Shown here: piece by piece, positions 23,590 to 35,525 of the stretch
How positions within the stretch are numbered: position 1 is the stretch's first letter
How the letters are laid out: each line of letters starts with the position of its first letter
Assembly: GCF_016808335.1 (NCBI RefSeq)
Contig: NC_053147.1
Location: 16,912,913 to 16,976,912 of the forward strand
Origin: Panicum virgatum
Taxonomy: Eukaryota > Streptophyta > Magnoliopsida > Poales > Poaceae
Length of the DNA: 64,000 nucleotides
Direction of reading: 5' to 3'
Notes under the pieces: generated by a model
The model's database searches: none
Seen by the model: only the letters and a program-made list of their open reading frames with translations
What the model was told of the DNA's origin: nothing
Made by a program: the position numbers and the translations under genes

Positions 23590-25692
23590 TAAGTAGACAT
23601 TGGATATGGAGATAGGCCAAGGCCGATGTTTATTAGTGCTAAGTTAGATCTTGAGTATAAACAAGAGTTGGTAAAGCTGTTAAAAGAATACAAGGATTGT
23701 TTTGCTTGGGAGTATTATGAAATGCCAGGTTTGGATCGGTCTATTGTTGAACACCATTTGCCTATCAAACCTGGATATCATCCACATCAGCAAGGGTCAA
23801 GACGGTGCAATCCTAAGATTTTACCAGATATAAAGGCCGAGATCACAAAGTTGATAGAAGCAAAGTTTATCAGGCAATGCAGATATGCTGAATGGATATC
23901 CAATGTGGTTCCTGTGTATAAGAAGAATGGGAAGCTATGTGTATGCATTGACTTCAGAGATCTCAACAAAGCTACGCCGATGGATGGTTATCCAATGCCA
24001 GTTGCTGATATGTTGGTGGATGATTCTGCAGGGCATAAGGTGATCAGCTTCATGGATGGGAATGCTGGATACAATCAGATATTCATGGCTGAGGAAAATA
24101 TTCATAAAACTGCATTCAGATGTCCAGGATATGTTGGTTTGTTTGAATGGATTGTCATGACTTTTGGTTTGAAGAACACTAGAGCAACATACCAAAGAGC
24201 CATGAATTATATCTTCCACGAAATCATCGACAAGATTGTTGAAATTTATATCGATGATGTTTTGGTGAAGTCCAAAGGGTATCAAGAGCATTTAGCCGAC
24301 CTACGTAAAGCTTTGGAATGTACCAGAAGACATGGATTAAAGATGAATCCTAACAAGTGTGCATTTAGTGTGTCGGCTGGTCAGTTCCTTGGGTTCATGG
24401 TACATGAAAGAGGAATCGAGATTAGTCAGAAAACTATTGCAGCCATTAACAAAGTAGTGGCTCCAGAAACGAAACTTGAACTTCAATCATTGATCGGCAC
24501 GATTAATTTTATTCGGAGGTTTATTGCTAATCTATCCGGTAGGATACAGCCGTTCAGTCCTTTATTGAAGTTGAAGGCCGGTCAGGAATTTGTGTGGGGA
24601 GGAGCGCAGCAAAAGGCGTTGGATGAAATCAAGCAATATCTAACATCGCACCCTGTGTTGGTTCCACCACAAAAGCACAAGCTGTTTAAGTTATATATAT
24701 CGGCTGATGAGCGTGCTATCGGATAGGCCCTTATTCAAGAGTTTGAAGGAAAAGAGCGCGTGATTTATTTCATCAGTAGAAGACTCTTGGATGCTGAAAT
24801 CAGGTATTCTCCTATTGAAAGATTATCTCTTTGCTTATACTTTTCTTGTACCAAGCTTAGACATTATCTATTATTGGCTGAGTGTGTTGTGGTAAGTAAA
24901 GATGATGTTATCAAATACATGCTCTCTTTGCCGATTCTGAGTGGGAGAATTGGAAAATGGATTCTGGCCTTGTCTGAGTTTGATTTGAGATATGAATCGG
25001 CTAAAGCAGTTAAAGGGCAAGTCATGGCCGATTTTGTTGTTCAACATTGTGGGCCGGAATTGGGAGTTGTCGATCTAGTTCCATGGACATTATTCTTTGA
25101 TGGTTCATCACGTGGAGTTGGATCTGGCATTGTCATTGTCTTGGTGTCGCCTCGGGGGGCAACTTTTGAGTTGTCTTTTTCAATAGAAGCTACTGCTACA
25201 AATAATCAGGCTGAATACCAGGCCTTGCTTAATGGGATTCGGCTGTTACAAGAGATTGGAGCTGATGCAGTTGAGATATTTGGGGATTCCATGCTGGTGG
25301 TTAATCAGTTGATCGGCATATATGAATGCAAAGATGATATTTTACGGATTTATCATGAGGAATGCTGTCGATTATTGAAAGAATTCAAGAAAGTGACCAT
25401 CGAACATGTACCCAAACTCTACAATGAAGATGCCAATCGGATGGCACAGCATGCTTCTGGTTATCGGCCGATTGAAGGTGTGATGACTTTGGAATTGCCT
25501 ACTGATGATTGGAGGAAAGAAATTGTGGAGTATTTGGAAGATCCCTCCAAGAAAGTAAGCCGAAGGATCAGATTTCAAGTGACTAAATATGTATTGCTTG
25601 AAGCAGAACTATATTATCGGACAATTGATGGAGTTTTACTTAGATGCCTCGACAAAGAAGAAGCCAAAATTTTTAATGGGAGAAATACATGA
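23590..25692 (+). pseudogene. pol of element D: reverse transcriptase and two RNase H domains
   Basis: Coding text starts about 23590 and the RT core covers roughly 23750-24450. Visible motifs are KKNGKLCVCIDFRDLNKATP, the catalytic YIDDVLVKS (about 24250) and LGFMVHERGIE. The gypsy RNase H follows (LYISADERAIG, then a TAG at 24724, then YFISRRLLDAEIRYSPIE). A second, archaeal-type RNase H lies at about 25080-25470 with FFDGSS, NNQAEYQALLNG, GDSMLVVNQL and NEDANRMA, giving the expected D-E-D-D residues. RT copies the RNA and RNase H removes it. No aspartic protease motif is seen between gag and RT: the gag-side sequence jumps at about 23480-23530 to RT-proximal sequence, so the protease was probably deleted. 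A frameshift near 25665 leads into integrase. Confidence 0.9.
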
Positions 25693-26767
25693 GGGTGTCT
25701 GCGGCTCGCATCAATCGGCATACAAAATGAAGTGGGTGATTAGAAGGAATGGATACTTTTGGCCAACCATGCTAGAAGATTGCTTCACTTATTACAAGAG
25801 TTGTCAAAGGTGTCATAAATTTGGAAATATGCAGAGAGCACCGGCATCGGCTATGAATCCCATCATTAAGCCGTGGCCATTTAGAGGATGAGGAATTGAT
25901 TTGATTGGACAGATTTATCCACCATCCAACAAGAATCACAAGTTCATACTGGAAGCGACAGATTACTTCACCAAGTGGGTTGAAGCGATTCCTCTGAAGA
26001 CAGTAACATCCAAGGAGATGATTGAATTTGTGAAGGAACATATTATTTATTGGTTTGGCACTCCGCAAACTATTACGACCGATCAAGGCAGTATGTTTAT
26101 TTCAGAGGAGTTTGGAGAGTTTGCTGCAAGTATGAGAATTACATTGTTAAATTCTTCTCCATACTATGCTCAAGCCAATGGTCAGGCAGAAGCTTCCAAT
26201 AAAGGAATCATCAAGTTGATTAAGAGGAAAATTGAGGAACAGCCAAAGAGGTGGCATACAACTAATAATGAAGCTTTGTGGGCCTACAAGATGTCTTGCC
26301 ATGGGGCCACTAAAGTGTCTCCGTATCAGCTAGTCTATGGACATGAAGTTGTACTGCCTTGGAAAACTAGGTTTGGTTCCAGACGGGTTACGTTTCAAGA
26401 TCAGTTGACAGCCGATGATTATACTGCATTAATGAAGGATGAGTTGGAAGACTTAGCTAAACATCGGCTGAATGCTCTCATCAGCATCGAGGCTAATAAA
26501 GCTAGAATTGGCCGATGGTATGACAAGAAGGTCAAGGCCAAATCTTTTGACCAAGGAGACTTGGTTTGGAAGCTAGTCCAGCCGATAGGAACTAAAGATC
26601 CCAAGTTCGGCAAATGGTCTCCAACATGGGAAGGACCGTACAAGATTAGCAGATGTGTTCTGGGGAACACATATATTTTGGAGACTCTGGAAGGAGAAGA
26701 ATTTTTCAGCGCACTTAATGGCAAATATTTGAAGAAATATTACCCAAGTGTTTGGGTAGACGCATAG
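25670..26767 (+). pseudogene. integrase of element D
   Basis: The reading frame continues after a one-base shift near 25665. It begins with an HHCC zinc domain (HEGVCGSHQSAYKMKW..CQRC, about 25690-25820), then a TGA in place of the expected Trp at about 25889. The rve core has D in EATDYFTKWVEA, D in TTDQGSMF and E in QAEASNK (about 25950-26220), the catalytic triad. The C-terminal part has a GPYKI motif near 26630 and ends at TAG 26765. Integrase would join the cDNA to chromosomal DNA in the nucleus. With the TGA and frameshift this copy cannot make a full protein. Confidence 0.9.
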
Positions 26768-27116
26768 CCGATTACGTGAAAAGATCGGTTGAATTCAGAA
26801 TGGCCAACACGGAAAGTGTATCGCCTTTAGTGCAAAAATAAAGGAAAAACTTGATCGTATCATGTTGCGTTCGGGTGTTTTCGTGGCCGATATGACATAT
26901 ATCGCCCTTAGATCAAAAAGACTGATCCAAAAATATATGGTTTGGGTTTGACTTGGTTTTCTGTTTGATTTTGAATTGCAAGAAGGTGTTGATTTATTCG
27001 GCGCAGTTGCAAGACAAAAATCAGTACGGAACACGACGGAAGATGGAAGCCAACGAGGGGAGCCAGTTCATTGATTATATTTACAAAGAGCCAGTTAGGC
27101 TGTTACATACTACAAC

Positions 27117-27845
27117 CTAATCTGACTCTTCCCCGAAGAGGTTGCTGATGACCCCCTCCGCGCTGACGTCACCGGCGACGGCATCAGCAGGGTGATAGAG
27201 GTCATCGACGTGCTCTTCGAAAGCTTCTCGCCGCAGCCCTGGCTCGGGGAAGATCGGTGCCCACTGCTGGAAGTCCGCCCCGGACATGAAGGAGATGACA
27301 GCGATGGCTTTGGCGATGCCCTCGTGAGCCCCGTGCTCGGCGACCTCCGTGACGCAGGCTGGAATGTTCTGGAGGCGCGCGGCGACGGTGTTCCCCATCG
27401 CGTTCACCGAGTCGATGGCGACTCGGGCAGCGTCCAGGAGGGTCTGGACCTGTGCCTCCAGTTCTAAGAAAGGAGAGATTAGAATGAAAGATTTGGGAAG
27501 ATCACTGAGGAAGGCATGATTCCAGAACTTACTTGCGGCCTTGGTGTCGGCGCTGGTGAGTTGGCCGCGAACGATGACTTGGCCCGTTCGTGCCCGATCG
27601 AGGTCGCTGTGGGCCTCGTTGAGCTGGCGGAGGAGGTCGCGGATGTAGTCCTGGGTACCCGCGTCCAGGATCCGGAAGTTGGGGGGAGCTCCATGGCAGC
27701 GTACCTACAAAAAAGAGCATATGGTCAAAAGCAGATCAGGAAATGCAACATTGACAGAGAAGAAGACGATCTCTTACCCCAGACGGGGACGGAGCGGCGG
27801 AGGAGCGTCGGAGGAGCCCTCGCCGATGCACTTGTTGTTGGCCAT
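27117..27845 (-). pseudogene. Intron-containing antisense ORF of element D
   Basis: The minus-strand gene lies between integrase and the 3' LTR. Exon 1 starts at ATG 27845 (MANNKCIGEGSSDAPPP) and ends at a GTAAGAG donor near 27777. Exon 2 (about 27702-27536) reads RILDAGTQDYIRDLLRQLNE. A clear intron with donor GTAAGTTCTGG and acceptor TTTCTTAG (about 27535-27469) joins it in phase to exon 3, which reads LEAQVQTLLDAARVAIDSVN and ends FGEESD at 27117. The exon 1 to exon 2 junction is out of phase by my reading, so either exon 1 differs or the copy has decayed. No domain is recognised; the helical, coiled-coil-like middle is all I can describe. Position and strand match Tat-lineage antisense ORFs. 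Confidence 0.55.
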
Positions 27846-28230
27846 TTGTTTTGAAGAAGGATAGGAGGCTAGGGTTTTGGGCTGGAAGAAGGAGAAGGCA
27901 AGGACAGCTTTGGCCGATGAGGAGACTACAGTGCCGATGGGGCGATTTATAGCCCAAGTTAGGGAAGGTGAATCGGTTGCGTGCCCCAGCATAGCCTTTA
28001 CTCTTGGGTCTAATCGAGGGGTGCATGGGTAAAAAGACGGAAGGTGAATCGGCAGATTCCCGTTGTGCGAACGACAAGATGAAGGGTTGAGGGCAAAGAA
28101 GAGATTTTCACTCGCCACCCGCACGGGAAGCGAAGCTGCAGTAAGTGAAAAGACCGTTCGGCAGCGTAATCATGACGAGGGTCAATTTCAAACTAAAAAG
28201 AACATTTTCACTCCGAAATTGGGGGGCATG

Positions 28231-29192
28231 TGTTGACACCAAATTTTGGCACGTGTCAAGGATAAATGTTGCAAAGGAGAAAAGGTTCTGCGCGCGTACG
28301 ATCGATGGATTTAGAGGGGTGATCGTGTGCCACGGTCAAAAATCTTGCTGACCAAAGAGGAAGAAGTTGACCAGATATTTTGGCTTTGGTTTGGCAAGAA
28401 TTATCTTATTTTTAGAAGTAGTTTTTATTCCCTAGAATAGATCATGTTTTGCCGTGATCGGGCAGGATTGTGTTAGCGTGGGGTATAAATATGAACCCCC
28501 GGCTATTGTAACGGATTGATACACATCCAACAAACAAAACTTTACTCTACTTGCAATTTACTTTCTCGTCGACGGCTTCGCCATCTTTTTTCTTTCCGTG
28601 AGCTCTTTCAAGCTGATCAAGGATGTCTCACATTCGAGCGACTTGGTTTGCTGGTAAGTTTTTGTTTACCGAGTAAATCTGAGCTTTAGCTTCCGGGCGC
28701 ATCACTGTCGCTTCGTTCAGATCTATTCAAAATTTATCGAATTTATCTAAGCTGCTTAGTGATCTGTTTAATCGGCTGTAAGCTCCTTGTTTATCACGTT
28801 AAACCTTGTAAAGCCGATTAGATTGAATCATAAGCTTAGCCTTGTCCAGATCCATACATTCGTGGGTTTGTACATCTTTACCTGGCACGTGTCGGCTTTT
28901 AGATCTAGCCATCTGGTTGCTCATCGGCATTGGCAGCTCATTGCCGATCCGTAGTGGATCGCTTTTATCATACGCTCATCTTACACGATCTTTTGTCGCC
29001 TTCTGTATCCGCAGAGCCTTGCCGATACCCCGCATAAGAGTGATTCGGAAATCCAGCCGATACACTCTTGAATTTGATGGTTTATTATTTTCTTGTCAAT
29101 TTACAGGTCAAATTGACTGGCACGCTTGGTCTGCATTCTGAGGCTTGGCGAACGGTGCCCTCAGATTCCAGTGTGTTAATTTTGCATCAACA
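28231..29192 (+). repeat. 3' LTR of element D
   Basis: The 962-bp copy is preceded by the polypurine tract AATTGGGGGGCATG and followed by the CTACT duplication. It is very similar to 15576-16591 apart from the missing segment of about 55 bases. Confidence 0.93.
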
Positions 29193-29197
29193 CTACT

Positions 29198-30578
29198 TGA
29201 CTTTACTGGGATTACAATCCAGGATAAAGGAAAGTACTCGACACAGTACAACTACTCGATATTACAACTCGAGTACTTTTTCTAACTAGATTTACAATGA
29301 CTCGGACCTGCATGCACAACGTCTGGATCTCTTGGAGCTTCTAGTCGACGCCTGCTGCAGTTAGATCGGCCCGAGGCCATAACAAAGTATAAACATGTTA
29401 TTCCCATCAAGGGAATAATGATACTCGTATTCTGGGAGAAAAATTTTAACAGTTTGGAGGCATATTACAGTAATCGCCTCGCAAGATCTCTTGTAGCATC
29501 TTGAGGAGAAATTTCTCCTTCTCCCTGAATACGTTGTGATAAGATTAAGTCTCCTTACCAGAGATGTCAGTTCTTGGGCACCCAGAGACAGGCAACCCTA
29601 AGGATGTGACACAAGAAGACTCAGTCCATCGACCCCAAACCTGCCTCATTGGAATATGCAAGGACATGATGTCCAAAATGGATCCAATGAGAGCATTGTG
29701 GTTGCAGGATGAGGTAGTAGGGACTTCTCTTGTCCCTCGCAAGTTCTATTCTAGCATTTTTTGTTGGAAAGAACTACACAAATCTCAGGAGGGCGAGAGC
29801 AAGAACACCAAATGCAAGCCATGCTTTCTGAACGTTAGTGCTTCTGGCAAAGGCCTCTCTCCCACCTTTTATAGCCACAAGAGACTTTACTAGAGAACAA
29901 CCCGTGACACCACAGTGGCAGTATTCACGGACGCATTCAAGGACGCAATAATGCAGATTCTCCATATAGTAAAATCCCACGTGAGTATACAGTAAAGAGC
30001 AGTACATCCCGTGTTTTATTTCTGAAGTTATTTTGGGTGCAATTAGTGTGGCGTATCCAATCGTATCATTTTTCTGAGATTTTTTATCCGAAAAAGAGGT
30101 CTTTTCGGATACCGGATCTGATGAATCCTGCAAATATTCTGAAGAATAAAATCTGATGCCACGTCTTAAATCCTTAATTCCAAATCTTTGCTCGGGGGCT
30201 ACCCGCAGTATAAGGGATTTTGATTTAAGGCTCGGGGGCTGCGGGATATGTGCATCAGAGATTTATTTTCAATTTTTTTGGAAAATAATGAAGAAAAAAG
30301 ACTGAAGTGACCCTCAGCCTAATTCTGCGATTCAACCTAAGGCTCAGGGGCTACTCCATATGGAGCGCAAGTACTTCGCGCACCATATATGATCAAGATT
30401 TTGGGGCTTGAGCACCTCACAGCCTCGAAGCAACCCGAAGTACTTGGAGGACTACTCGACGTATCTAAAGGAAGGACCAGAAGCAACCAGAAGGATGTTC
30501 TGACTACTTGAAGTACTCGAAGACGCCCAGCCAAGTACTCGACACCTGCAGGACTCGGCTACGAAGAGCTCGGGGGCT
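29198..30578 (+). other. 3' internal region of element B
   Basis: This is the non-coding continuation of B after D's right target duplication. It contains repeated 'aagtactcga' and 'ctcgggggct' phrases like those in B's other non-coding parts. Three GGCTCGGGGGCTRC-like blocks (about 30190-30345) resemble the polypurine tract at 30565-30578. No gene is seen; the short open frames here are not supported. Confidence 0.6.
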
Positions 30579-30995
30579 TGTCAGACCCGGGACAGCGGGA
30601 CTGCTTATAGACATAGAATGTTCTAGAGTAAGGGATAGCTCATGGATGTACCTTACCTCTTTTGTAACTACCCGAATAGGCGTAGAACTAGCTGCAGTAC
30701 AAAGGAAACTACCCAATTGTGTTGTAGTAGGGTTCCAACTGTACTCGGCTAGAACTTTCCATGTAACCCTGTCCCCCCGGATATATAAGGTTGGGCAGGG
30801 ACTCCCTCGAAACAACATCAACACCAAAAGCAATACAAAAAACCACATAGGACGTAGGGTATTACGCAACTCGCGGCCCGAACCTGTCTAAATCTTTGTG
30901 TTCCTTGCACCATCGAGTTCCAGAGCAGTCGATCCCTACCTATAAATCTTACTACTAAGGGTATCCCTGAGCAGGCTTGGCGGTAAACACCGACA
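30579..30995 (+). repeat. 3' LTR of element B
   Basis: This 417-bp LTR starts TGTCAGACCCGGG and ends CACCGACA, followed by CTTAT. It has a TATATAAG box near 30783 and is slightly longer than the 5' copy, which carries a deletion of about 24 bases. Confidence 0.93.
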
Positions 30996-31281
30996 CTTAT
31001 CTCACACTCAAAAGAAAAGGTTGCAACGTTTGCGCAAGCAAGAATCAATGGAGCAACAAGTGGAGGTCGAGCCAATAAAGCCAGTAGCCATGAAGAAAGT
31101 TTGGAGGCCAAAGCAAATTGTTTCATCATCAACTTGAAGTAAAGCAAGACATGACCGATAATTTTTTTATCGCCCTTAGCACAAAAAATAGCCAATGTAT
31201 TATTGATCATCTCCCTTAGACAATTTTGGTCCAGAGGAGTGTTCTTTGGCACGCAAGCTTTGCCAAAGAATAGGGGGGCAT
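30996..31281 (+). other. 3' internal end of element A with polypurine tract
   Basis: After B's right duplication the interrupted sequence of A resumes. It ends with TTGCCAAAGAATAGGGGGGCATATG, a polypurine-type tract just before an LTR start at 31280-31282. A second, very similar copy of the last 85 bases lies at 37535-37618 before the complete right LTR. Confidence 0.65.
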
Positions 31282-31429
31282 ATGTTGACAATCAAAATTG
31301 GCAGAGACCGATCTCGTCGGGGCAGGCACACCTTGGGTTGCCCTAGGCTTGGCAGGCCAGCTAGGACGTGCTCAAATGTCATGAAGACGAAGGAATAACA
31401 ACATGTCGAGGTTGGAAAAGCTAGCGTAA
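31280..31429 (-). repeat. Rearranged LTR remnant of element A, left part
   Basis: About 33 bases of sense LTR start (TGTTGACAATCAAAATTGG..) are followed abruptly near 31315 by LTR sequence in reverse orientation. This reads as the complement of the region around 37925-38030. The antisense LTR is cut by the MULE and continues at 37208. Confidence 0.7.
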
Positions 31430-31575
31430 GGAAACTAGGGTCCTTGTGCAAACTTTGGAAACCCCAACAGAGGCCCCTGGATCCCCATCTGAGAGCACCG
31501 ATCGGAGCTGGGGATTTTTTCAGTTAGGCGCCCGCCCTCAACCCCACCTGGCATTTGATTTTCTCAAAAAACCCC
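31430..31575 (+). repeat. Left terminal inverted repeat of the MULE
   Basis: Complementary to 37060-37207, with blocks such as CTTTGGAAACCCC, GGATCCCCATC, CACCGATCGGAGCTGGGGA and CAGTTAGGCGCCCGCC shared in the same order and spacing. Confidence 0.88.
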
Positions 31576-32049
31576 TCCATCCGTAACCCCGTCCCACACG
31601 CTGTTAGCCTTCCGTTCCGTCGCTGTCGATCGTCACGCGAATCGCGATTCCTGCCGCTCCGATCGACGAGGCCCAGGCCGCCGCTTCCTGCCCTAGGCGC
31701 CGCCGACCTGGAGCTCCAGCGGCACGACTCATCAAGGCGTGGCCAGGAAGAACAAACCGTTGTCCGGGGCGAGAAGGGCGGCGGAGTCACGGAACGTGGC
31801 TATGCCCTAGGCGCAGAGCCAAACGATCTGGTTCTGGGCGCCCCTGCTGAATGTGAATGAAGCAGAGGAGCACGCCGGCGCCGGCGCCGGCGGTGGAGTC
31901 CCGTTTGACAACGAAGCCATCAAGGCCATGATCCTAGTACGTGACGAGTGAGTGATCCTTCAATTCAATTTCTTGTGTTAGAAACGATCGTATCTGCATG
32001 CACATACTCCGATCGATCCAGCTCATGTCTCGTTTCTTGCAGCGCCGCC

Positions 32050-34881
32050 GCCATTGACGTTCTGGGCACCGCGACTCCTCCATCGCCACCTTCCTCGGGT
32101 ACGAGATCATGGTCCTGCCGTCCGCCATGGAGCCGGCGCCCGCCCGCAACGACATGGAGTTGGGAGATGCAGCATCGCGAATGAGCACCAACTCCAACAG
32201 TGTTGTCGCTCCCGTGTTTCAAAACCGCCCGTCCGCCATGGAGCTGCTGGCCGCTATGGAGCTGCCGTCCGCCGTGGAGACGGTGGCCTTCCGCGACGCG
32301 AACTTCGGCGTTGGTAGTGGCAGCCATTCATGTCGACATTACTTTCTTTGATCAAAATCAATCTGATCACTGCTAACGTGGCTGCATGCATGCAGTGGAT
32401 GGTCATGCTGGCATCACCATCGACGTCGGAGTTGAATCCCACCCTGAACGTCCGAGCACACCACAAAATTTGAGTGCAACAGTAAGTTCATCTACTATTT
32501 CCTTAATAACTTAGAACAATTGCCAGGCAGCGAGTGATTTTGTTATAAGCTCATACAATTTTACACTTCCGTATGTCTCTTGTACGAGTGACACAAGCAA
32601 CACAAATCTCAAAGAACATTTGAAGCCAAAAATTGGAATGATCTTTGATACACTGAAAGATGTGGAGGAATTCTACAAGTCGTATGCACATGAAGTTGGT
32701 TTCTCAGTTCGTGTTGGTCAGCACAAGAAGGGAAATGACGAAATATTAATCAAGAGGTATTATTGTTCAAGGGAAGTGTATAGAAAGGATAACGTAACAA
32801 ATGCAAGTGATGAATCTGGGAAAAAAAAGAAAGACACATAATGTGATGTAAACCAGATGTGGATGTCAGGTACATATTGTTGTCAAGCTTGGCATTGACA
32901 AGAAGTATAGAATTGTTTCAATGGTTGAGGAGCACAGCCATGGGTTCGTGTCGCCAGATAAAAGGCATTTGCTAAGATCCAACCGGAGAGTCAGTGAGAA
33001 GGCTAAGAGTACATTGTTCAATTGCCATAAGGCTAGCATTGGCACCTCACAAGCATATCGACTTCTCCATGTCAGTGAGGGTGGTTTTGAGAATGTCAAA
33101 TGCACAAAGAGGGATTTACAAAACTATTATCGTGACCTCCGAATCAAAATCAAGGATGCAGATGCACAAATATTTGTGGCACAACTTGAGCGAAAGAAGG
33201 AAGTAAATCCTACCTTCTTTTATGAGTTTATGGTGGATGATAAAGGATGACTTTTTTCGTGTATTTTGGGCAGATGCTGTATGCAGGAAAAACTATAGTC
33301 TTTTTGGGGATGTGGTTTCGGTAGATGCGACATATACCACCAACCATTATAACATGAAATTTGTGCCATTTACTGGAGTCAACCATCACTTGCAAAGTGT
33401 TTTCCTTGGGGAAACATTCTTAGCAGATGAAAAGATTGAGTCATATGTATGGTTGTTTGAGACATTTCTTATGGCTATGGGTGGAGTAGCACCTCATCTA
33501 ATCACAACAGATGAAGATGCGAGCATGAAGGCTGCTATTCCTCAGATTCTACTATATACAGCTCATAGACTTTGCATGTGGCATATCATGGAAAAGGTAC
33601 CTGAGAAGGTCGGGCCCTCTATAAGAGATGATGAACAATTTTGGGAAAGGCTAAACATGTGTGTTTGGGGGGACCGAGAATTTATATGAATTTGTGTCAC
33701 AATGGAATTCTATCATAACAGATTATGGACTAATGGAGAATGATTGGTTTTCCTCTAGGTTTCAAATTCGCGAATCATGGATTCCGATATACTTTTTGGA
33801 CATACCTCTAGCAGGAATGCTTAGGACAAGATCACGATCGGAGAGTGCAAATTCCTTTTTTAACCGTTTCATTCATAGGAAGTTGAGCTTTGTTGAGTTC
33901 TGGCTAAGGTTTGACACAGCTTTGGAGTGCCAGCGCCCAGAGGAGTTGAAAGCCGACAATGTAAGTCTTCACACCACTCCTAAAATGATGACACCATGGC
34001 CCATGGAGAAGCAATGTAGTGTGATATATACACATGAAGTTTTTAGTAAATTTCAAGAACAAATCATAGTTGCAAGAGACCATTGCATTGTTCAAGGTAT
34101 TGAAGAGTGTGAAGATATAAAATGTTTCACCATCAGTAGCCTATCTGGAAAAGAGCGAGTTGTTCAGATGAACAAGACAAACATGTTTGGTAGGTGCTCC
34201 TGTAAATTATATGAGTCCTATGGCATCCCGTGTCGGCATATCATACAAGTGCTTCGCGCCGAGAAGCAAAAATGAGGTACCATCGAGTTATATTTTGAAG
34301 AGATGGGAGACAAGATGTAAAAGGTGTGTACTGTATGTTTCTTTCCTTTGGTTGTTTTGTTTCCTTCTGTACAGCCCCTTTTCTATTTTATACTATCAGT
34401 CTTAATGACCTCTTCAATTTTACAGGGAACTATTTTATGATCATGAAGGTAACCTACTGGATGAAAAGCCAAAGGATCCTAGGGAGGTGGCAATGCGGAA
34501 AAAGATTTCATAATCGCGCAACAAGTTTGAAGACCTTATCCAAATGGCCAAGAACTCTGAACATGGGATGGGCTTTTTATATTCGAGTTTATCGAACCTA
34601 GTAGAACCTCTCCAGAAGATCACGCCTGCTACGAGAGTTGATAAACAGGATGAATATGAATCTTTCCTGGGTAAATTCCAACTGAAGTCGATATACATCC
34701 ACCAAACGATATCAGGTCGAAAGGGAGATCCAAAAGAATTAGGAAGAGCAAGGAGCCTAAGACCGGAAGTGGAAGTAAGGGTAAGAAGAAACGCAAGTGT
34801 AGGAAATGTAAGCAAGTAGTTGATCATGATGCGCGCAATTGCCCAAACAATGTGGTTGGCAGATATTTGAATCTGCTGTAA
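32050..34881 (+). pseudogene. FHY3/FAR1-like MULE transposase, frameshifted
   Basis: Plus-strand coding pieces in three frames together read as a FAR1-family transposase. The N-terminal FAR1 DNA-binding region is near 32620-32840 (MIFDTLKDVEEFYKSYAHEV, then GFSVRVGQ) and continues at 32880-33250. The MULE transposase core is at 33240-33600 with VVSVDATY, TTDEDASMKAAI and HRLCMWHI, including the expected catalytic acidic residues. A SWIM zinc finger, CSCKLYESYGIPCRHI, is at 34195-34245. A C-terminal CRKCKQVVDHDARNC knuckle lies near 34800-34840 before TAA 34881. Frame changes near 32840, 33245 and 33670 and possible introns near 34280-34425 break it. It would bind the terminal repeats and cut them. 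FHY3/FAR1 transcription factors share the architecture, but flanking inverted repeats mark this one as transposon-encoded. Confidence 0.85.
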
Positions 34882-35099
34882 GCTTATTGGTGCTAGGTGG
34901 ATGGTACTGTTGGACACCAATATACAGCTGTTCTTTTTCTATTGTTCATATAGTTTGGTTGGTACTGTGTCCTTTGACATGACAGGACAAAACTCAAATT
35001 ATGTTAGCCAATTAGCATCCTGTTATATTGTCTCCCCCCTCATGATGAGAATTATGCATAATGTTTTTAAACAGTCATTATGTCCCTGTATCTAAATTC

Positions 35100-35525
35100 A
35101 CTCAAACTGTCACAACATATCAGGATGTTCTTGTCCTTTATTTGGGAGATGGATGAGCATATGCAGTTGAGAGTAGTTACATTACTATGGCAGTGGTGGC
35201 TAGAAAGAAATCGGGTCCGGGAAGGGGAGAGGAGGCGATCAGTTTCAGAGCTGATCCCAAACGACATTGTGGTCCAGTGTGATGAATTTCTGAAAATATG
35301 AAGCAAGGAGCACTTAATAGCACTCCCAAACGCTGGTGCAAACCAGTGGGAGACACTCTGAAAATTAACATCGATGGTTCATATATTGCTGAAACAAGTT
35401 GTGGCGGCTGGGGTTTTGTCATTAGAGATGCAGAGGGAGCTGTCATACATGCTGGTGCTGGAGGTATACCTTGTGCGATGGATGCATTTCATGCCGTTCA
35501 GTTAATGGAATCACTATTCCCATAA
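35100..35525 (+). pseudogene. RNase H-like (RVT_3 type) fragment inside the MULE
   Basis: Two short open pieces read ..WWLERNRVREGERRRS.. and KINIDGSYIAETSCGGWGFV followed by IRDAEGAVIHAGAGG. The second matches the start of the plant RNase H-like domain found at the C-terminus of LINE ORF2 proteins and in many plant genes, with the first catalytic Asp in NIDGS. It stops after about 75 codons with an abrupt TAA and then an (ACA)n run at 35527-35550. It could be a LINE 3' piece or a captured gene piece. Confidence 0.55.

Larger units (their letters stand above)
15576..29192 (+). mobile_element. Tat-lineage Ty3/gypsy retrotransposon D
   Basis: The LTRs are at 15576-16591 and 28231-29192 (TGTTGACACCAAATTTTGG...ATCAACA). 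Perfect CTACT duplications lie at 15571-15575 and 29193-29197, within element B. After the 5' LTR comes the primer-binding region CTTTTGGCATGCCCGGTGG, and GGGGGGCATG precedes the 3' LTR as polypurine tract. The interior encodes gag, reverse transcriptase with two RNase H domains, integrase, and a minus-strand spliced ORF downstream of integrase. A second RNase H plus an antisense ORF identify the Tat lineage. Stops, two frameshifts and lack of a recognisable protease mark it as inactive. Solo LTR C2 sits in its gag. Confidence 0.93.
4200..30995 (+). mobile_element. LTR retrotransposon B, non-autonomous, with antisense ORF
   Basis: The LTRs are at 4200-4593 and 30579-30995 (TGTCAGACC...CACCGACA). 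Identical CTTAT duplications sit at 4195-4199 and 30996-31000, which proves a single insertion into element A. The 5' LTR is followed by GCTGGCGCGCCAAGTAGGGG, a primer-binding region common in grass Ty3/gypsy elements. GAGCTCGGGGGCT precedes the 3' LTR as polypurine tract. Without insertions (C1, D) the interior is about 8.2 kb. It holds a gag-like gene, a 120-bp tandem array and a spliced minus-strand ORF, and no protease, reverse transcriptase or integrase is visible. An antisense ORF and tandem repeats between coding region and 3' LTR are known traits of the Tat lineage, so B is probably a Tat-related non-autonomous family relying on pol supplied elsewhere. Confidence 0.9.

Noticed and set aside
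32050..34881. Considered as a host FHY3/FAR1 transcription factor gene
   Set aside because: It has frameshifts and lies between terminal inverted repeats, so it is a transposon-encoded relative.
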